NCBI RefSeq assembly: GCF_000400365.1
Contig: NZ_BAOG01000053.1
Coordinates: forward strand, 186,001 to 250,000
DNA length: 64,000 bases
DNA from: Vibrio jasicida CAIM 1864 = LMG 25398
GTDB lineage: Bacteria; Pseudomonadota; Gammaproteobacteria; Enterobacterales; Vibrionaceae
Direction of reading: 5' to 3'
Part shown: piece after piece, positions 44,119 to 53,459 of the stretch
Numbering within the stretch: position 1 is the first letter of the stretch
How the letters are laid out: each line of letters begins with the position of its first letter
Position numbers and translations under genes: made by a program
The notes under the pieces: generated by a model
What the model was told of the DNA's origin: nothing
Database searches by the model: none
Seen by the model: only the letters and a program-made list of their open reading frames with translations

Positions 44119-44144
44119 AAGCCCTTCGAATATTCAAAGGGCTT
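44119..44144 (-). terminator. terminator after the cyclophilin gene
   Basis: AAGCCCTT/AAGGGCTT stem with a ten-base loop. On minus it is followed by TTCTCTTTT. Confidence 0.7.
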
Positions 44145-44154
44145 ATGGTTTTGG

Positions 44155-44700
44155 CTACTTGAGTAGAGTTGCTTTGGTAATGACGATTTGCGTCTCTGGG
44201 ACATCGCGCATGCGACCGATAGACTTGGTTGGCTGCTTCGCCATATTCTGAATGACGTCAAAACCTTCCGTCACTTCTCCAAATACCGCATAACCAGGTG
44301 GGCGAGCACCATAGTTTAAGAAGTCATTGTCGACGAGGTTAATAAAGAACTGACGTGTTGCAGAATCAGGTGCGTTTGTACGAGCCATAGCGATCGTTGC
44401 TCGGTCGTTGTTCAAACCGTTGTTACCCTCGTTCTTGATTGGCGCGTAAGTTTTTTGCATCTGCATGTCTTGGTTGAAGCCGCCACCTTGCGCCATAAAA
44501 CCAGGGATAACACGGTGGAAAATGGTACCTTCGTAACTGCCATCTTCCACGTATTTAAGGAAGTTAGCGACAGTAATAGGTGCTTTCTCTTCATTAAGCT
44601 CAACAGTAAAGTTACCTAGTGTTGTTTCAAACGCCACTTTAGGGCCTGCAAAAACACTGCAACTTAATAGTGCCAAAGAAAGAATCGCTTTGCGTAACAT
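44155..44700 (-). CDS. Periplasmic cyclophilin-type peptidyl-prolyl isomerase
   Basis: The 181-residue protein has a signal peptide (about 1-18). The cyclophilin core motifs TIFHRVIPGFMAQGG, TIAMARTNAPDSATRQFFINL and GYAVFGEVTEG include the active-site Arg and Phe residues of the family. It is PpiA-like in length (190 in E. coli). It overlaps yajG by one base and lies in a minus-strand group rlmG-yajG-ppi. Confidence 0.92.
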   Translation of the reverse strand: MLRKAILSLALLSCSVFAGPKVAFETTLGNFTVELNEEKAPITVANFLKYVEDGSYEGTIFHRVIPGFMAQGGGFNQDMQMQKTYAPIKNEGNNGLNNDRATIAMARTNAPDSATRQFFINLVDNDFLNYGARPPGYAVFGEVTEGFDVIQNMAKQPTKSIGRMRDVPETQIVITKATLLK

Positions 44701-45269
44701 TAGAATCGCTCCTGCATGTATTGACGAAGCTCAGGATCGTTTGCGATTTCCTTCAGAGTTAAAGCCACGACATCATTCAATGTTTGTTCAATGTCTGAGT
44801 CTGAAGCGCTAAGTGTGCCTGAGCGTTTAGCTGTACCAGTATAGGTCTTAACTAACTTGCCTTGCGGAGTTTCTGCGGTGATTTCAAGAATCACTTTCGC
44901 GTCCATCTCGTTTTCCATCACAGAATGTTTAACGTTGACTAGCGCTTCTTGTACTTCTAATTGAATAGAATTATCGCTGTTTAAATCCGAGTGAAAACCT
45001 TGAGAAGAGAACTGTTTCTCTAGCGCCTCTTCTAGCGAAATACGTAGGTTTTGCTTGGCATGGATTGGCAGAATGTTAGAGCGTCCGTTATCGACAAGTG
45101 CAACGTATTGCGCTGCACGAACGTCTTTACTGGTTAAGCTGTACGTCTTGCCTTGCACGATCGGGTTAGTGCTTAGTGTCGATTCAGCCTGTAGGTTCAG
45201 TTGTGGTTGTTGTGGCGCTGAACATGCAGCAAGCAAGGCAACCGAAGCCGCGAGTACCAGTTTTCTCAT
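44700..45269 (-). CDS. yajG: YajG family lipoprotein
   Basis: About 189 residues from ATG 45269 (MRKLVLAASVALLAAC, lipobox LLAAC). A further upstream ATG at 45290 is less likely because it precedes the signal by an unneeded seven residues. Mature protein is a periplasmic YajG-type domain. Its neighbours ampG and bolA are also its neighbours in E. coli, which supports the name. Function unknown. Confidence 0.88.
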   Translation of the reverse strand: MRKLVLAASVALLAACSAPQQPQLNLQAESTLSTNPIVQGKTYSLTSKDVRAAQYVALVDNGRSNILPIHAKQNLRISLEEALEKQFSSQGFHSDLNSDNSIQLEVQEALVNVKHSVMENEMDAKVILEITAETPQGKLVKTYTGTAKRSGTLSASDSDIEQTLNDVVALTLKEIANDPELRQYMQERF

Positions 45270-45308
45270 TTTATTATTCCTTTTAAACATGTTGCTAAAG
45301 TCAGGGCT

Positions 45309-46466
45309 TTATTGCTTTGCGCCTAATTTAGCAGGATCTTTTGTTGCCTGTAAAATCACGAACTTACTGTTAGAAGCGACTAGTTTCACATTTTTATCGC
45401 CAAACAGACGTTTTAGCTTCGCATCGTAACCAAGGTGACGGTTACCTATGACTAGTAATCTGCCACCTTTGTTCAAAATTTGTTTAGAGTCGCAGAACAT
45501 CTGCCAAGCGATATGGTCGGTTACTGCTTGTTGTTGGTGGAATGGTGGGTTACACATCACCATGTCAGCACTATCAGGGTTAAAACCATCCAAACAGTTA
45601 TTTGCAATGCATTGAATGTCGTAAGGTTCGCCTAGGTTATCAACTAAGTTTTGTTTAGCTGACTCGATAGCCATAAAGCTTTCATCCACACTCGTTAGGC
45701 GGGCTTGAGGGTTTAATTGGCCCATTTTCACTGATAGCACACCGTTGCCACAGCCGAGGTCTATGATGTGTTTCAACGTTGGATCTTGAGGTAGGTGTTG
45801 AAGCATAAAACGTGCACCTAAGTCCAGACTTTCGCCTGAGTAAACATTTGGTAGGTTTTTCAGTTGAATGTTTTCTCCATCTACTCCCCAAGCGGTCATC
45901 GGATCGACTTCTATGACTGGCAGTGTATTAGCATTAGAAAACACCAAACGATGTTTTTTCCACGCGAGAGACGTTTTTGTCTCACCTAAGTGTTTTTCAA
46001 ACAATTTAAGTGTTGAAGTGTGAATCTCTTTTGCTTTGTTGACGGCAATAATTGGGCAAGAGTCAGGTAGCGTTTTACGTAGTTGACTTAATAACCAAAC
46101 TAGGTGGCGATTACTTTTTGGCAATTGCATCAAGACCAAGTCTGTATTCTCAGGGATATCGTCCATCGTAGTGAGAAAGGCGACTGGCTTACATTGGTTA
46201 TCTTCGAGGTTTTGCTGTGCACCCTTGTGTGAGATGAAGGAGTCACTCATGAGGGTGACATTGTGATTGTCCGAAAACCAACATGCCAAAGCGCCGAAGC
46301 TATCGTTAATAACAACAATGTTTTGGTTATCTGGTATTGCTAACTCTTCCACGTGATTGATGAGGTACTCATCCCCCGCATCCCATGCTTGAAGAGTCTC
46401 GTTAGAGCGCTTAGGGAAACGATGAAGCGATAGGCTTCTCTCGTGAAGATTCAGTTCGGTTTTCAT
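45309..46466 (-). CDS. rlmG: 23S rRNA (guanine(1835)-N(2))-methyltransferase
   Basis: About 385 residues from ATG 46466 (MKTELNLHERSLSLHRFP). The SAM-binding motif IDLGCGNGVLSVKM and the catalytic NPPFHQQQAVTDHIAWQMF motif (NPPF with His) match RlmG/RsmC-family guanine-N2 methyltransferases. The N-terminal region, LQAWDAGDEYLI and DSFGALAC, matches E. coli RlmG specifically. Upstream in-frame codons before 46466 are AT-rich leader. Confidence 0.93.
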   Translation of the reverse strand: MKTELNLHERSLSLHRFPKRSNETLQAWDAGDEYLINHVEELAIPDNQNIVVINDSFGALACWFSDNHNVTLMSDSFISHKGAQQNLEDNQCKPVAFLTTMDDIPENTDLVLMQLPKSNRHLVWLLSQLRKTLPDSCPIIAVNKAKEIHTSTLKLFEKHLGETKTSLAWKKHRLVFSNANTLPVIEVDPMTAWGVDGENIQLKNLPNVYSGESLDLGARFMLQHLPQDPTLKHIIDLGCGNGVLSVKMGQLNPQARLTSVDESFMAIESAKQNLVDNLGEPYDIQCIANNCLDGFNPDSADMVMCNPPFHQQQAVTDHIAWQMFCDSKQILNKGGRLLVIGNRHLGYDAKLKRLFGDKNVKLVASNSKFVILQATKDPAKLGAKQ

Positions 46467-46621
46467 AGCTAAACGTAAGTCAATTTGGAAATAAGTGATT
46501 ATTGTCGCAAATGATGAGAGCTCAAGATACAAAAAGCTGTCAAATTTACTGATTTTCACAGGCTTTTGCTAAATCATGGCACATTGAAAGAGAGGGGAAT
46601 ATGAGTTCGCTTATTTAATTT

Positions 46622-46653
46622 GCCAATCGAGAGTATATACTTAGCGAATTGGC
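46622..46653 (+). promoter_or_regulatory. inverted repeat upstream of bolA
   Basis: GCCAATCG at 46622-46629 and CGAATTGGC at 46645-46653 form an imperfect inverted repeat. It spans GTATATACT (a possible -10 region), 18-49 bp before the bolA ATG. Factor unknown. Confidence 0.35.
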
Positions 46654-46670
46654 ATCAATGAGGATGAAAT

Positions 46671-46979
46671 ATGATCCAAGAAATCATAGAAAAGAAACTG
46701 CATAGTGAGTTGCAACCTAATTATTTGAAAGTGATCAATGAGAGTTACATGCACAACGTTCCACCGGGTTCAGAAAGTCACTTTAAAGTGATAGTGGTCA
46801 GTGATGCATTCGCTGGTCAGCGCCTCATTGGGCGTCACCGTCAAGTACACACTGTACTGGCTGATGAACTTGATAATCACATTCACGCATTGGCGATTCA
46901 CACCTACACCAATGAAGAATGGAAACAAGAGCAAGACGGTGCACCAGATAGTCCGATGTGTATGGGTGGCGGTCGTTAG
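46671..46979 (+). CDS. bolA: BolA family protein
   Basis: The 102-residue protein has the BolA fold signature SESHFKVIVVSDAFAGQRLIGRHRQVH and the conserved LADEL...IHALAIHTYT. BolA acts as a regulator of morphology and, with monothiol glutaredoxins, in iron-sulfur trafficking. It is divergent from rlmG and ends in a terminator. Confidence 0.95.
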   Translation: MIQEIIEKKLHSELQPNYLKVINESYMHNVPPGSESHFKVIVVSDAFAGQRLIGRHRQVHTVLADELDNHIHALAIHTYTNEEWKQEQDGAPDSPMCMGGGR

Positions 46980-47450
46980 AGTGTGATTAAAACACTGATT
47001 TAGAAAGATGGTTTCGACCATCTTTTTTTGTTTTACATCTTTACGGGATTAAAATGTGGCACAAATAAAGGTTAAAAAATGTGTTAACAGTGTTTCAACA
47101 AATGAATGAAAATTAACGCATGTTTCAAAGCGTGAATGTTTTATTTCCTTAGCAGATGCAAGGGATTTGGCATTTGTGCGATGGGTCAAAGTTATGACTA
47201 TTCTTTAACCTTTTACACTCGATTCTACCGAAATAAACCCTCCTTTCCTAAGATTGGTCATGGCATCAAGTTCCTAAAAAATGCTAGACTACCGCACCTG
47301 ATAAATCTCGCCTAATATTTGTGACGAGATAATTAATAGGATGTTGCGATTTTGATGTTTTAAACAGCATCGAAACCGGACACTGATGTCGTGTCTAAAA
47401 GTTACGCAATCAAAAGAATCTTTTTCCCGATAAAAGTAGTGCAAGTGCGT
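46980..47450. other. bolA-nqrA gap with terminator and nqr leader
   Basis: AAGATGG/CCATCTT plus T run at 47003-47030 ends bolA. TGCTAGACT at 47282-47290 is an extended -10 for the nqr operon, though a -35 is not obvious. A leader hairpin GACAC-tgatgtc-GTGTC follows at about 47378-47394. No gene is supported. Confidence 0.5.
47003..47030 (+). terminator. terminator after bolA
   Basis: AAGATGG-tttcga-CCATCTT stem with a T run. Confidence 0.85.
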
Positions 47451-48791
47451 ATGATTACAATAAAGAAGGGCTTGGATCTTCCTATCGCAGGAACTCCATC
47501 CCAGGTGATTAATGATGGTAAGACCATCAAAAAAGTCGCCTTGCTTGGCGAAGAGTACGTTGGCATGCGTCCTACCATGCATGTCCGCGTTGGTGATGAA
47601 GTGAAAAAAGCGCAAGTTCTTTTTGAAGACAAAAAGAACCCTGGCGTTAAGTTCACAGCACCAGCAGCCGGTAAAGTGATCGAAGTTAACCGTGGCGCTA
47701 AGCGTGTTCTTCAATCTGTAGTGATTGAAGTGGCAGGCGAAGAGCAGGTAACATTTGATAAGTTCGAAGCAGCTCAACTAGCAAATCTAGATCGTGAAGC
47801 GATCAAGACTCAACTGGTTGATTCTGGCCTTTGGACCGCTTTACGTACTCGTCCGTTTAGCAAGGTTCCAGCAATCGATTCAAATTCTAAGGCTATCTTT
47901 GTAACTGCAATGGATACTAATCCACTAGCAGCTCAGCCTGAGTTGATCATTAATGAACAACAAGAAGCATTCGTTGCAGGTCTAGACATTCTTTCAGCCC
48001 TGACAGAAGACAAGGTTTACGTATGTAAATCTGGCACTAGTTTGCCACGCTCTTCTCAGTCTAACGTAGAAGAACACGTCTTCGATGGCCCTCACCCAGC
48101 AGGTCTTGCTGGCACCCACATGCATTTCCTATACCCAGTAAATGCACAAAACGTGGCTTGGAGCATCAACTACCAAGACGTTATTGCGTTCGGTAAGTTA
48201 TTCCTTACTGGTGAGCTATACACAGATCGTGTTGTATCTCTTGCTGGTCCTGTAGTGAATAACCCACGTCTTCTTCGTACTGTTGTAGGTGCTTCTCTTG
48301 AAGACCTAACTGACAGCGAATTGATGCCAGGTGAAGTTCGTGTGATTTCAGGCTCTGTACTTTCAGGTACTCACGCGTCTGGTCCACATGCTTACCTTGG
48401 TCGTTACCATCAGCAGGTTTCTGTCCTGCGTGAAGGTCGTGAGAAAGAACTGTTTGGCTGGGCTGTTCCTGGTAAAAACAAATTCTCAATCACGAAATCT
48501 TTCCTTGGTCACATCTTTAAAGGTCAGTTGTTCAACATGACAACAACGACTAACGGTAGTGATCGTGCAATGGTTCCAATTGGCAACTACGAACGTGTAA
48601 TGCCACTTGATATGGAACCTACTTTGCTGCTTCGTGATCTATGTGCAGGCGATACTGACAGTGCTCAAACACTGGGTGCGCTTGAACTGGATGAAGAAGA
48701 TCTAGCATTGTGCACCTTTGTATGTCCTGGTAAATACGAGTACGGTCTGCTACTTCGTGAATGCCTAGATACCATTGTGAAGGAAGGGTAA
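47451..48791 (+). CDS. nqrA: Na+-translocating NADH:quinone reductase subunit A
   Basis: The 446-residue subunit starts at ATG 47451 (MITIKKGLDLPIAGTPSQ), matching V. cholerae NqrA in length and N-terminus. It is a peripheral cytoplasmic quinone-site subunit of Na+-NQR. An in-frame upstream ATG is ignored because its extension does not match the family. It is the first gene of nqrABCDEF, which is arranged with near-zero gaps. Confidence 0.97.
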   Translation: MITIKKGLDLPIAGTPSQVINDGKTIKKVALLGEEYVGMRPTMHVRVGDEVKKAQVLFEDKKNPGVKFTAPAAGKVIEVNRGAKRVLQSVVIEVAGEEQVTFDKFEAAQLANLDREAIKTQLVDSGLWTALRTRPFSKVPAIDSNSKAIFVTAMDTNPLAAQPELIINEQQEAFVAGLDILSALTEDKVYVCKSGTSLPRSSQSNVEEHVFDGPHPAGLAGTHMHFLYPVNAQNVAWSINYQDVIAFGKLFLTGELYTDRVVSLAGPVVNNPRLLRTVVGASLEDLTDSELMPGEVRVISGSVLSGTHASGPHAYLGRYHQQVSVLREGREKELFGWAVPGKNKFSITKSFLGHIFKGQLFNMTTTTNGSDRAMVPIGNYERVMPLDMEPTLLLRDLCAGDTDSAQTLGALELDEEDLALCTFVCPGKYEYGLLLRECLDTIVKEG

Positions 48792-48794
48792 TCC

Positions 48795-50036
48795 ATGCTT
48801 AAGAAATTCATAGAGGATATCGAGCATCATTTTGAACCAGGCGGCAAACACGAAAAATGGTTTGCACTGTACGAAGCAGCGGCAACGCTTTTCTACACGC
48901 CAGGTCTAGTAACAAAACGTAGCTCGCACGTCCGTGATAGCGTTGACTTAAAACGTATCATGATCATGGTTTGGTTCGCGGTATTCCCAGCAATGTTCTG
49001 GGGTATGTACAACGCGGGTGGCCAAGCTATCGCAGCACTTAACCACATGTACGCTGGTGATCAACTAGCGACAGTTATCTCTGGTAACTGGCACTACTGG
49101 CTAACAGAAATGCTTGGCGGCACCATAGGTGCTGAAGCAGGTGTTGGCAGTAAAATGCTACTAGGTGCGACTTACTTCCTACCAATCTACGCAACAGTAT
49201 TTATTGTTGGTGGTTTCTGGGAAGTGCTTTTCTGTATGGTGCGTAAGCACGAAGTTAACGAAGGTTTCTTTGTAACTTCTATTCTATTCGCACTTATCGT
49301 TCCACCAACGCTACCTCTATGGCAAGCGGCACTAGGTATCACATTTGGTGTTGTTGTAGCTAAAGAGATCTTCGGTGGTACTGGTCGTAACTTCCTTAAC
49401 CCTGCACTTGCAGGCCGTGCGTTCCTATTCTTCGCTTACCCAGCTCAAATCTCGGGTGACGTAGTATGGACAGCAGCTGACGGCTTCTCTGGTGCAACTG
49501 CTCTTAGCCAATGGGCTCACGGCGGTAGCGGCGCGTTGATCAACAACATCACTGGCGCTCCTATCACTTGGATGGATGCTTTCATCGGTAACATCCCAGG
49601 TTCAATTGGTGAAGTATCGACTCTAGCTCTAATGATCGGTGCAGCGATGATCGTATACATGCGAATCGCTTCATGGCGCATCATTGCGGGTGTAATGATC
49701 GGTATGATTGCAGTGTCTACGTTGTTCAACGTGATTGGCTCTGACACCAACCCAATGTTCAACATGCCTTGGCATTGGCACCTAGTTCTAGGTGGTTTTG
49801 CATTCGGTATGTTCTTCATGGCGACGGACCCAGTATCAGCTTCATTTACCAACGGTGGTAAGTGGTGGTACGGCATCCTTATCGGTGCAATGTGTGTGAT
49901 GATTCGTGTAGTTAACCCAGCGTACCCAGAAGGTATGATGCTGGCGATTCTATTCGCGAACCTATTCGCACCTCTGTTCGACCATGTAGTTATCGAGAAG
50001 AACATCAAGCGGAGACTAGCACGCTATGGCAAGTAA
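48795..50036 (+). CDS. nqrB: Na+-translocating NADH:quinone reductase subunit B
   Basis: The 413-residue membrane subunit has about ten helices. SGAT at about residues 232-235 (GFSGATALSQW) carries covalent FMN through threonine, a target of ApbE. The N-terminal HFEPGGKHEKWFALYEA contains cytoplasmic residues. It overlaps nqrC by 11 bases. Confidence 0.97.
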   Translation: MLKKFIEDIEHHFEPGGKHEKWFALYEAAATLFYTPGLVTKRSSHVRDSVDLKRIMIMVWFAVFPAMFWGMYNAGGQAIAALNHMYAGDQLATVISGNWHYWLTEMLGGTIGAEAGVGSKMLLGATYFLPIYATVFIVGGFWEVLFCMVRKHEVNEGFFVTSILFALIVPPTLPLWQAALGITFGVVVAKEIFGGTGRNFLNPALAGRAFLFFAYPAQISGDVVWTAADGFSGATALSQWAHGGSGALINNITGAPITWMDAFIGNIPGSIGEVSTLALMIGAAMIVYMRIASWRIIAGVMIGMIAVSTLFNVIGSDTNPMFNMPWHWHLVLGGFAFGMFFMATDPVSASFTNGGKWWYGILIGAMCVMIRVVNPAYPEGMMLAILFANLFAPLFDHVVIEKNIKRRLARYGK

Positions 50037-50811
50037 TAACGACAGCATTAAAAAGACGCTGGGTGTTGTTATCGGGTTGAGCCTTGTTTGTTCAATCATC
50101 GTATCAACAGCGGCAGTAGGCCTGCGTGATAAGCAAAAAGCTAACGCTGTCCTAGATAAGCAATCAAAGATTGTAGAAGTTGCTGGCATTGAAGCTGACG
50201 GTAAAAAAGTACCTGAGCTATTTGCTGAGTACATTGAACCTCGTCTAGTTGACTTCAAAACAGGTGATTTTGTCGAGACTGCAGAAGACGGTTCTACAGC
50301 AGCTAACTATGACCAACGTAAAGCAGCGAAAGATCCAGCAGAGTCTATCAAGCTAACAGCTGATGAAGACAAAGCTAAGATCCTACGTCGTGCTAATACA
50401 GGTATCGTTTACCTAGTGAAAAGCGGTGATGAAGTATCTAAAGTTATCATCCCTGTTCACGGTACAGGTCTTTGGTCAATGATGTACGCATTCGTTGCGG
50501 TTGAAACTGACGGTGACACTGTGTCTGGTATCACTTACTACGAGCAAGGTGAAACTCCTGGACTTGGTGGTGAAGTAGAGAACCCAGCATGGCGTGCTCA
50601 ATTCGTTGGCAAGAAACTATTCGACGAGAACCACAAACCAGCAATCAAGATTGTTAAAGGTGGTGCTCCAGAAGGTTCTGAACACGGCGTTGACGGCCTA
50701 TCTGGTGCGACACTAACTGGTAACGGTGTTCAAGGTACATTCGACTTCTGGTTAGGTGACATGGGCTTTGGTCCATTCCTAGCAAAAGTTCGTGACGGAG
50801 GTCTGAACTAA
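50026..50811 (+). CDS. nqrC: Na+-translocating NADH:quinone reductase subunit C
   Basis: The 261-residue subunit has one N-terminal membrane helix (about 12-33). A periplasmic domain carries the covalent FMN motif DGLSGATLTGNGV (Thr about 229). It overlaps nqrB and nqrD by a few bases. Confidence 0.97.
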   Translation: MASNNDSIKKTLGVVIGLSLVCSIIVSTAAVGLRDKQKANAVLDKQSKIVEVAGIEADGKKVPELFAEYIEPRLVDFKTGDFVETAEDGSTAANYDQRKAAKDPAESIKLTADEDKAKILRRANTGIVYLVKSGDEVSKVIIPVHGTGLWSMMYAFVAVETDGDTVSGITYYEQGETPGLGGEVENPAWRAQFVGKKLFDENHKPAIKIVKGGAPEGSEHGVDGLSGATLTGNGVQGTFDFWLGDMGFGPFLAKVRDGGLN

Positions 50812-51443
50812 TGTCTAGCGCACAAAACATTAAAAAGAGCATTATGGCGCCGGTGTTGGATAACAACCCGATCGCGTTGCAGGTTCTTGGTGTATGTTCT
50901 GCTCTTGCAGTAACAACTAAACTAGAAACAGCATTTGTAATGACACTAGCGGTAACATTCGTAACCGCACTGTCGAACTTCTCTGTTTCTTTAATCCGTA
51001 ACCACATTCCTAACAGTGTGCGTATCATCGTTCAAATGGCGATCATCGCATCTCTAGTAATCGTGGTAGACCAAGTGCTTAAAGCATACCTATACGATAT
51101 CTCCAAACAGCTATCTGTATTCGTAGGTCTGATCATTACGAACTGTATCGTAATGGGTCGTGCTGAAGCATTTGCGATGAAGTCTGCGCCAATCCCATCT
51201 CTAATTGATGGTATCGGTAACGGTCTTGGTTACGGTTTCGTTCTTATCACTGTTGGTTTCTTCCGCGAGCTGTTTGGCTCAGGCAAACTATTTGGCCTAG
51301 AAGTACTACCTCTAGTGAGCAACGGTGGTTGGTACCAGCCAAACGGCCTGATGCTACTTGCACCATCAGCATTCTTCTTAATCGGTTTCATGATCTGGGC
51401 TATCCGCATTATCAGACCTGAACAAATCGAAGCGAAGGAGTAA
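50811..51443 (+). CDS. nqrD: Na+-translocating NADH:quinone reductase subunit D
   Basis: The 210-residue membrane subunit has six helices and is homologous to RnfE. It contains the conserved segment [15 protein letters not shown]. It shares one base with the nqrC stop. Forms the membrane channel core with NqrE. Confidence 0.97.
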
Positions 51444-51450
51444 GGACGTC

Positions 51451-52047
51451 ATGGAACATTACATCAGTCTGCTAGTTAAATCGATTTTCATCGAGAACAT
51501 GGCACTGTCTTTCTTCCTAGGTATGTGTACTTTCCTTGCCGTATCTAAGAAAGTTAAGACCTCTTTTGGTCTGGGTGTTGCAGTAGTGGTAGTACTTACT
51601 ATCGCGGTTCCTGTGAACAACCTAGTTTACAACCTAGTTCTAAAAGAGAACGCGTTAGTTGAGGGCGTAGACCTTAGCTTCCTAAACTTCATCACCTTTA
51701 TCGGTGTAATTGCGGCACTTGTACAGATTCTAGAGATGGTTCTTGACCGTTTCTTCCCACCTTTGTACAACGCGCTTGGCATCTTCCTACCGCTGATCAC
51801 AGTAAACTGTGCGATCTTCGGTGGTGTATCTTTCATGGTACAACGTGACTACAACTTTGCTGAATCTGTTGTTTACGGTTTCGGTTCTGGTGTGGGCTGG
51901 ATGCTAGCAATCGTTGCTCTTGCAGGTATCCGTGAGAAGATGAAGTATTCAGACGTACCTCCTGGTCTACGTGGTCTTGGTATCACGTTCATCACTGTAG
52001 GTCTGATGGCGTTAGGCTTCATGTCTTTCTCTGGTGTTCAACTGTAA
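51451..52047 (+). CDS. nqrE: Na+-translocating NADH:quinone reductase subunit E
   Basis: The 198-residue membrane subunit has six helices and is homologous to RnfA. It begins [21 protein letters not shown] and has the motif [12 protein letters not shown] with conserved cysteine. NqrD and NqrE together hold an intramembrane iron-sulfur centre. A seven-base gap follows nqrD. Confidence 0.97.
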
Positions 52048-52080
52048 GTCGGGTAAACCGCATTAATTAAGGAATAGTCA

Positions 52081-53304
52081 ATGGACATTATTCTTGGTGT
52101 AGTGATGTTTACTCTGATCGTACTTGCGCTAGTACTAGTGATTCTTTTCGCTAAGTCTAAGCTTGTACCAACAGGTGACATTACAATTTCTGTGAACGAT
52201 GACCCTTCACTGGCGATCGTTACACAACCAGGTGGTAAGCTACTATCTGCGTTAGCTGGTGCTGGCGTATTCGTATCTTCTGCTTGTGGTGGCGGTGGCT
52301 CATGTGGTCAGTGTCGCGTAAAAGTTAAATCAGGTGGTGGCGACATCCTACCTACCGAGCTTGACCATATTACTAAAGGTGAAGCACGTGAAGGTGAGCG
52401 TCTAGCGTGTCAAGTTGCAATGAAAACTGACATGGACATCGAGCTTCCTGAAGAAATCTTCGGCGTTAAGAAGTGGGAATGTTCAGTTATCTCTAACGAT
52501 AACAAAGCAACATTCATCAAAGAGCTTAAGCTACAAATCCCAGATGGCGAATCAGTACCTTTCCGTGCTGGTGGTTACATCCAGATTGAAGCGCCAGCTC
52601 ACCACGTTAAATACGCTGACTTCGATGTACCTGAAGAATACCGTGGTGATTGGGATAAATTTAACCTGTTCCGCTACGAGTCTAAGGTAAACGAAGAAAC
52701 GATCCGTGCGTACTCTATGGCTAACTACCCAGAAGAACACGGTATCATCATGCTTAACGTTCGTATCGCGACTCCGCCGCCGAACAACCCAGACGTACCA
52801 CCTGGTATCATGTCATCGTTCATCTGGTCTCTAAAAGAAGGCGACAAGTGTACGATTTCTGGTCCATTCGGTGAGTTCTTCGCGAAAGACACTGACGCTG
52901 AAATGGTATTCGTTGGTGGTGGTGCAGGTATGGCCCCAATGCGTTCTCATATCTTCGACCAGCTAAAACGTCTGCACTCTAAGCGTAAGATGTCATTCTG
53001 GTATGGTGCACGTTCTAAGCGTGAAATGTTCTACGTAGAAGACTTTGATGGCCTAGCGGCTGACAACGATAACTTCGTATGGCACTGTGCTCTGTCTGAC
53101 CCTATGCCAGAAGATAACTGGGATGGTTACACAGGCTTCATTCACAATGTTCTTTACGAGAACTACCTACGTGATCACGAAGCACCAGAAGATTGTGAAT
53201 ACTACATGTGTGGTCCACCTATGATGAACGCTGCTGTAATCGGCATGCTAAAAGATCTAGGTGTAGAGGATGAAAACATCCTACTAGATGACTTCGGTGG
53301 TTAA
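52081..53304 (+). CDS. nqrF: Na+-translocating NADH:quinone reductase subunit F
   Basis: The 407-residue NADH-oxidising subunit has an N-terminal membrane helix (about 3-25). A ferredoxin [2Fe-2S] motif follows with CGGGGSCGQC and a later Cys in LACQV. FAD motif RAYSMANYP and NAD site GGGAGMAPMRSH are present. It is the entry point of electrons from NADH. A terminator follows 21 bases later, with apbE and nqrM downstream. Confidence 0.98.
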   Translation: MDIILGVVMFTLIVLALVLVILFAKSKLVPTGDITISVNDDPSLAIVTQPGGKLLSALAGAGVFVSSACGGGGSCGQCRVKVKSGGGDILPTELDHITKGEAREGERLACQVAMKTDMDIELPEEIFGVKKWECSVISNDNKATFIKELKLQIPDGESVPFRAGGYIQIEAPAHHVKYADFDVPEEYRGDWDKFNLFRYESKVNEETIRAYSMANYPEEHGIIMLNVRIATPPPNNPDVPPGIMSSFIWSLKEGDKCTISGPFGEFFAKDTDAEMVFVGGGAGMAPMRSHIFDQLKRLHSKRKMSFWYGARSKREMFYVEDFDGLAADNDNFVWHCALSDPMPEDNWDGYTGFIHNVLYENYLRDHEAPEDCEYYMCGPPMMNAAVIGMLKDLGVEDENILLDDFGG

Positions 53305-53325
53305 TCCCTCTAAGTGATTGAATCT

Positions 53326-53360
53326 ATGGCTAGCTCTGTAAGAGCTAGCCATTCTTTTTT
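53326..53360 (+). terminator. terminator after nqrF
   Basis: ATGGCTAGCTC/GAGCTAGCCAT stem (11 bp) with TCTTTTTT. Partial read-through into apbE is possible. Confidence 0.88.
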
Positions 53361-53459
53361 GTAAAATACAAAATGATATTCAACAGTTGCTATAGGAAAT
53401 CGGTTTATCTCAAGAGAACCCATTTTCCATATCAATTTAACAACAATAGGAGTAAACAA

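Noticed and set aside
49517..50008. 163-codon antisense open frame inside nqrB
   Set aside because: Lies wholly opposite the strongly supported nqrB and has shadow-frame composition.
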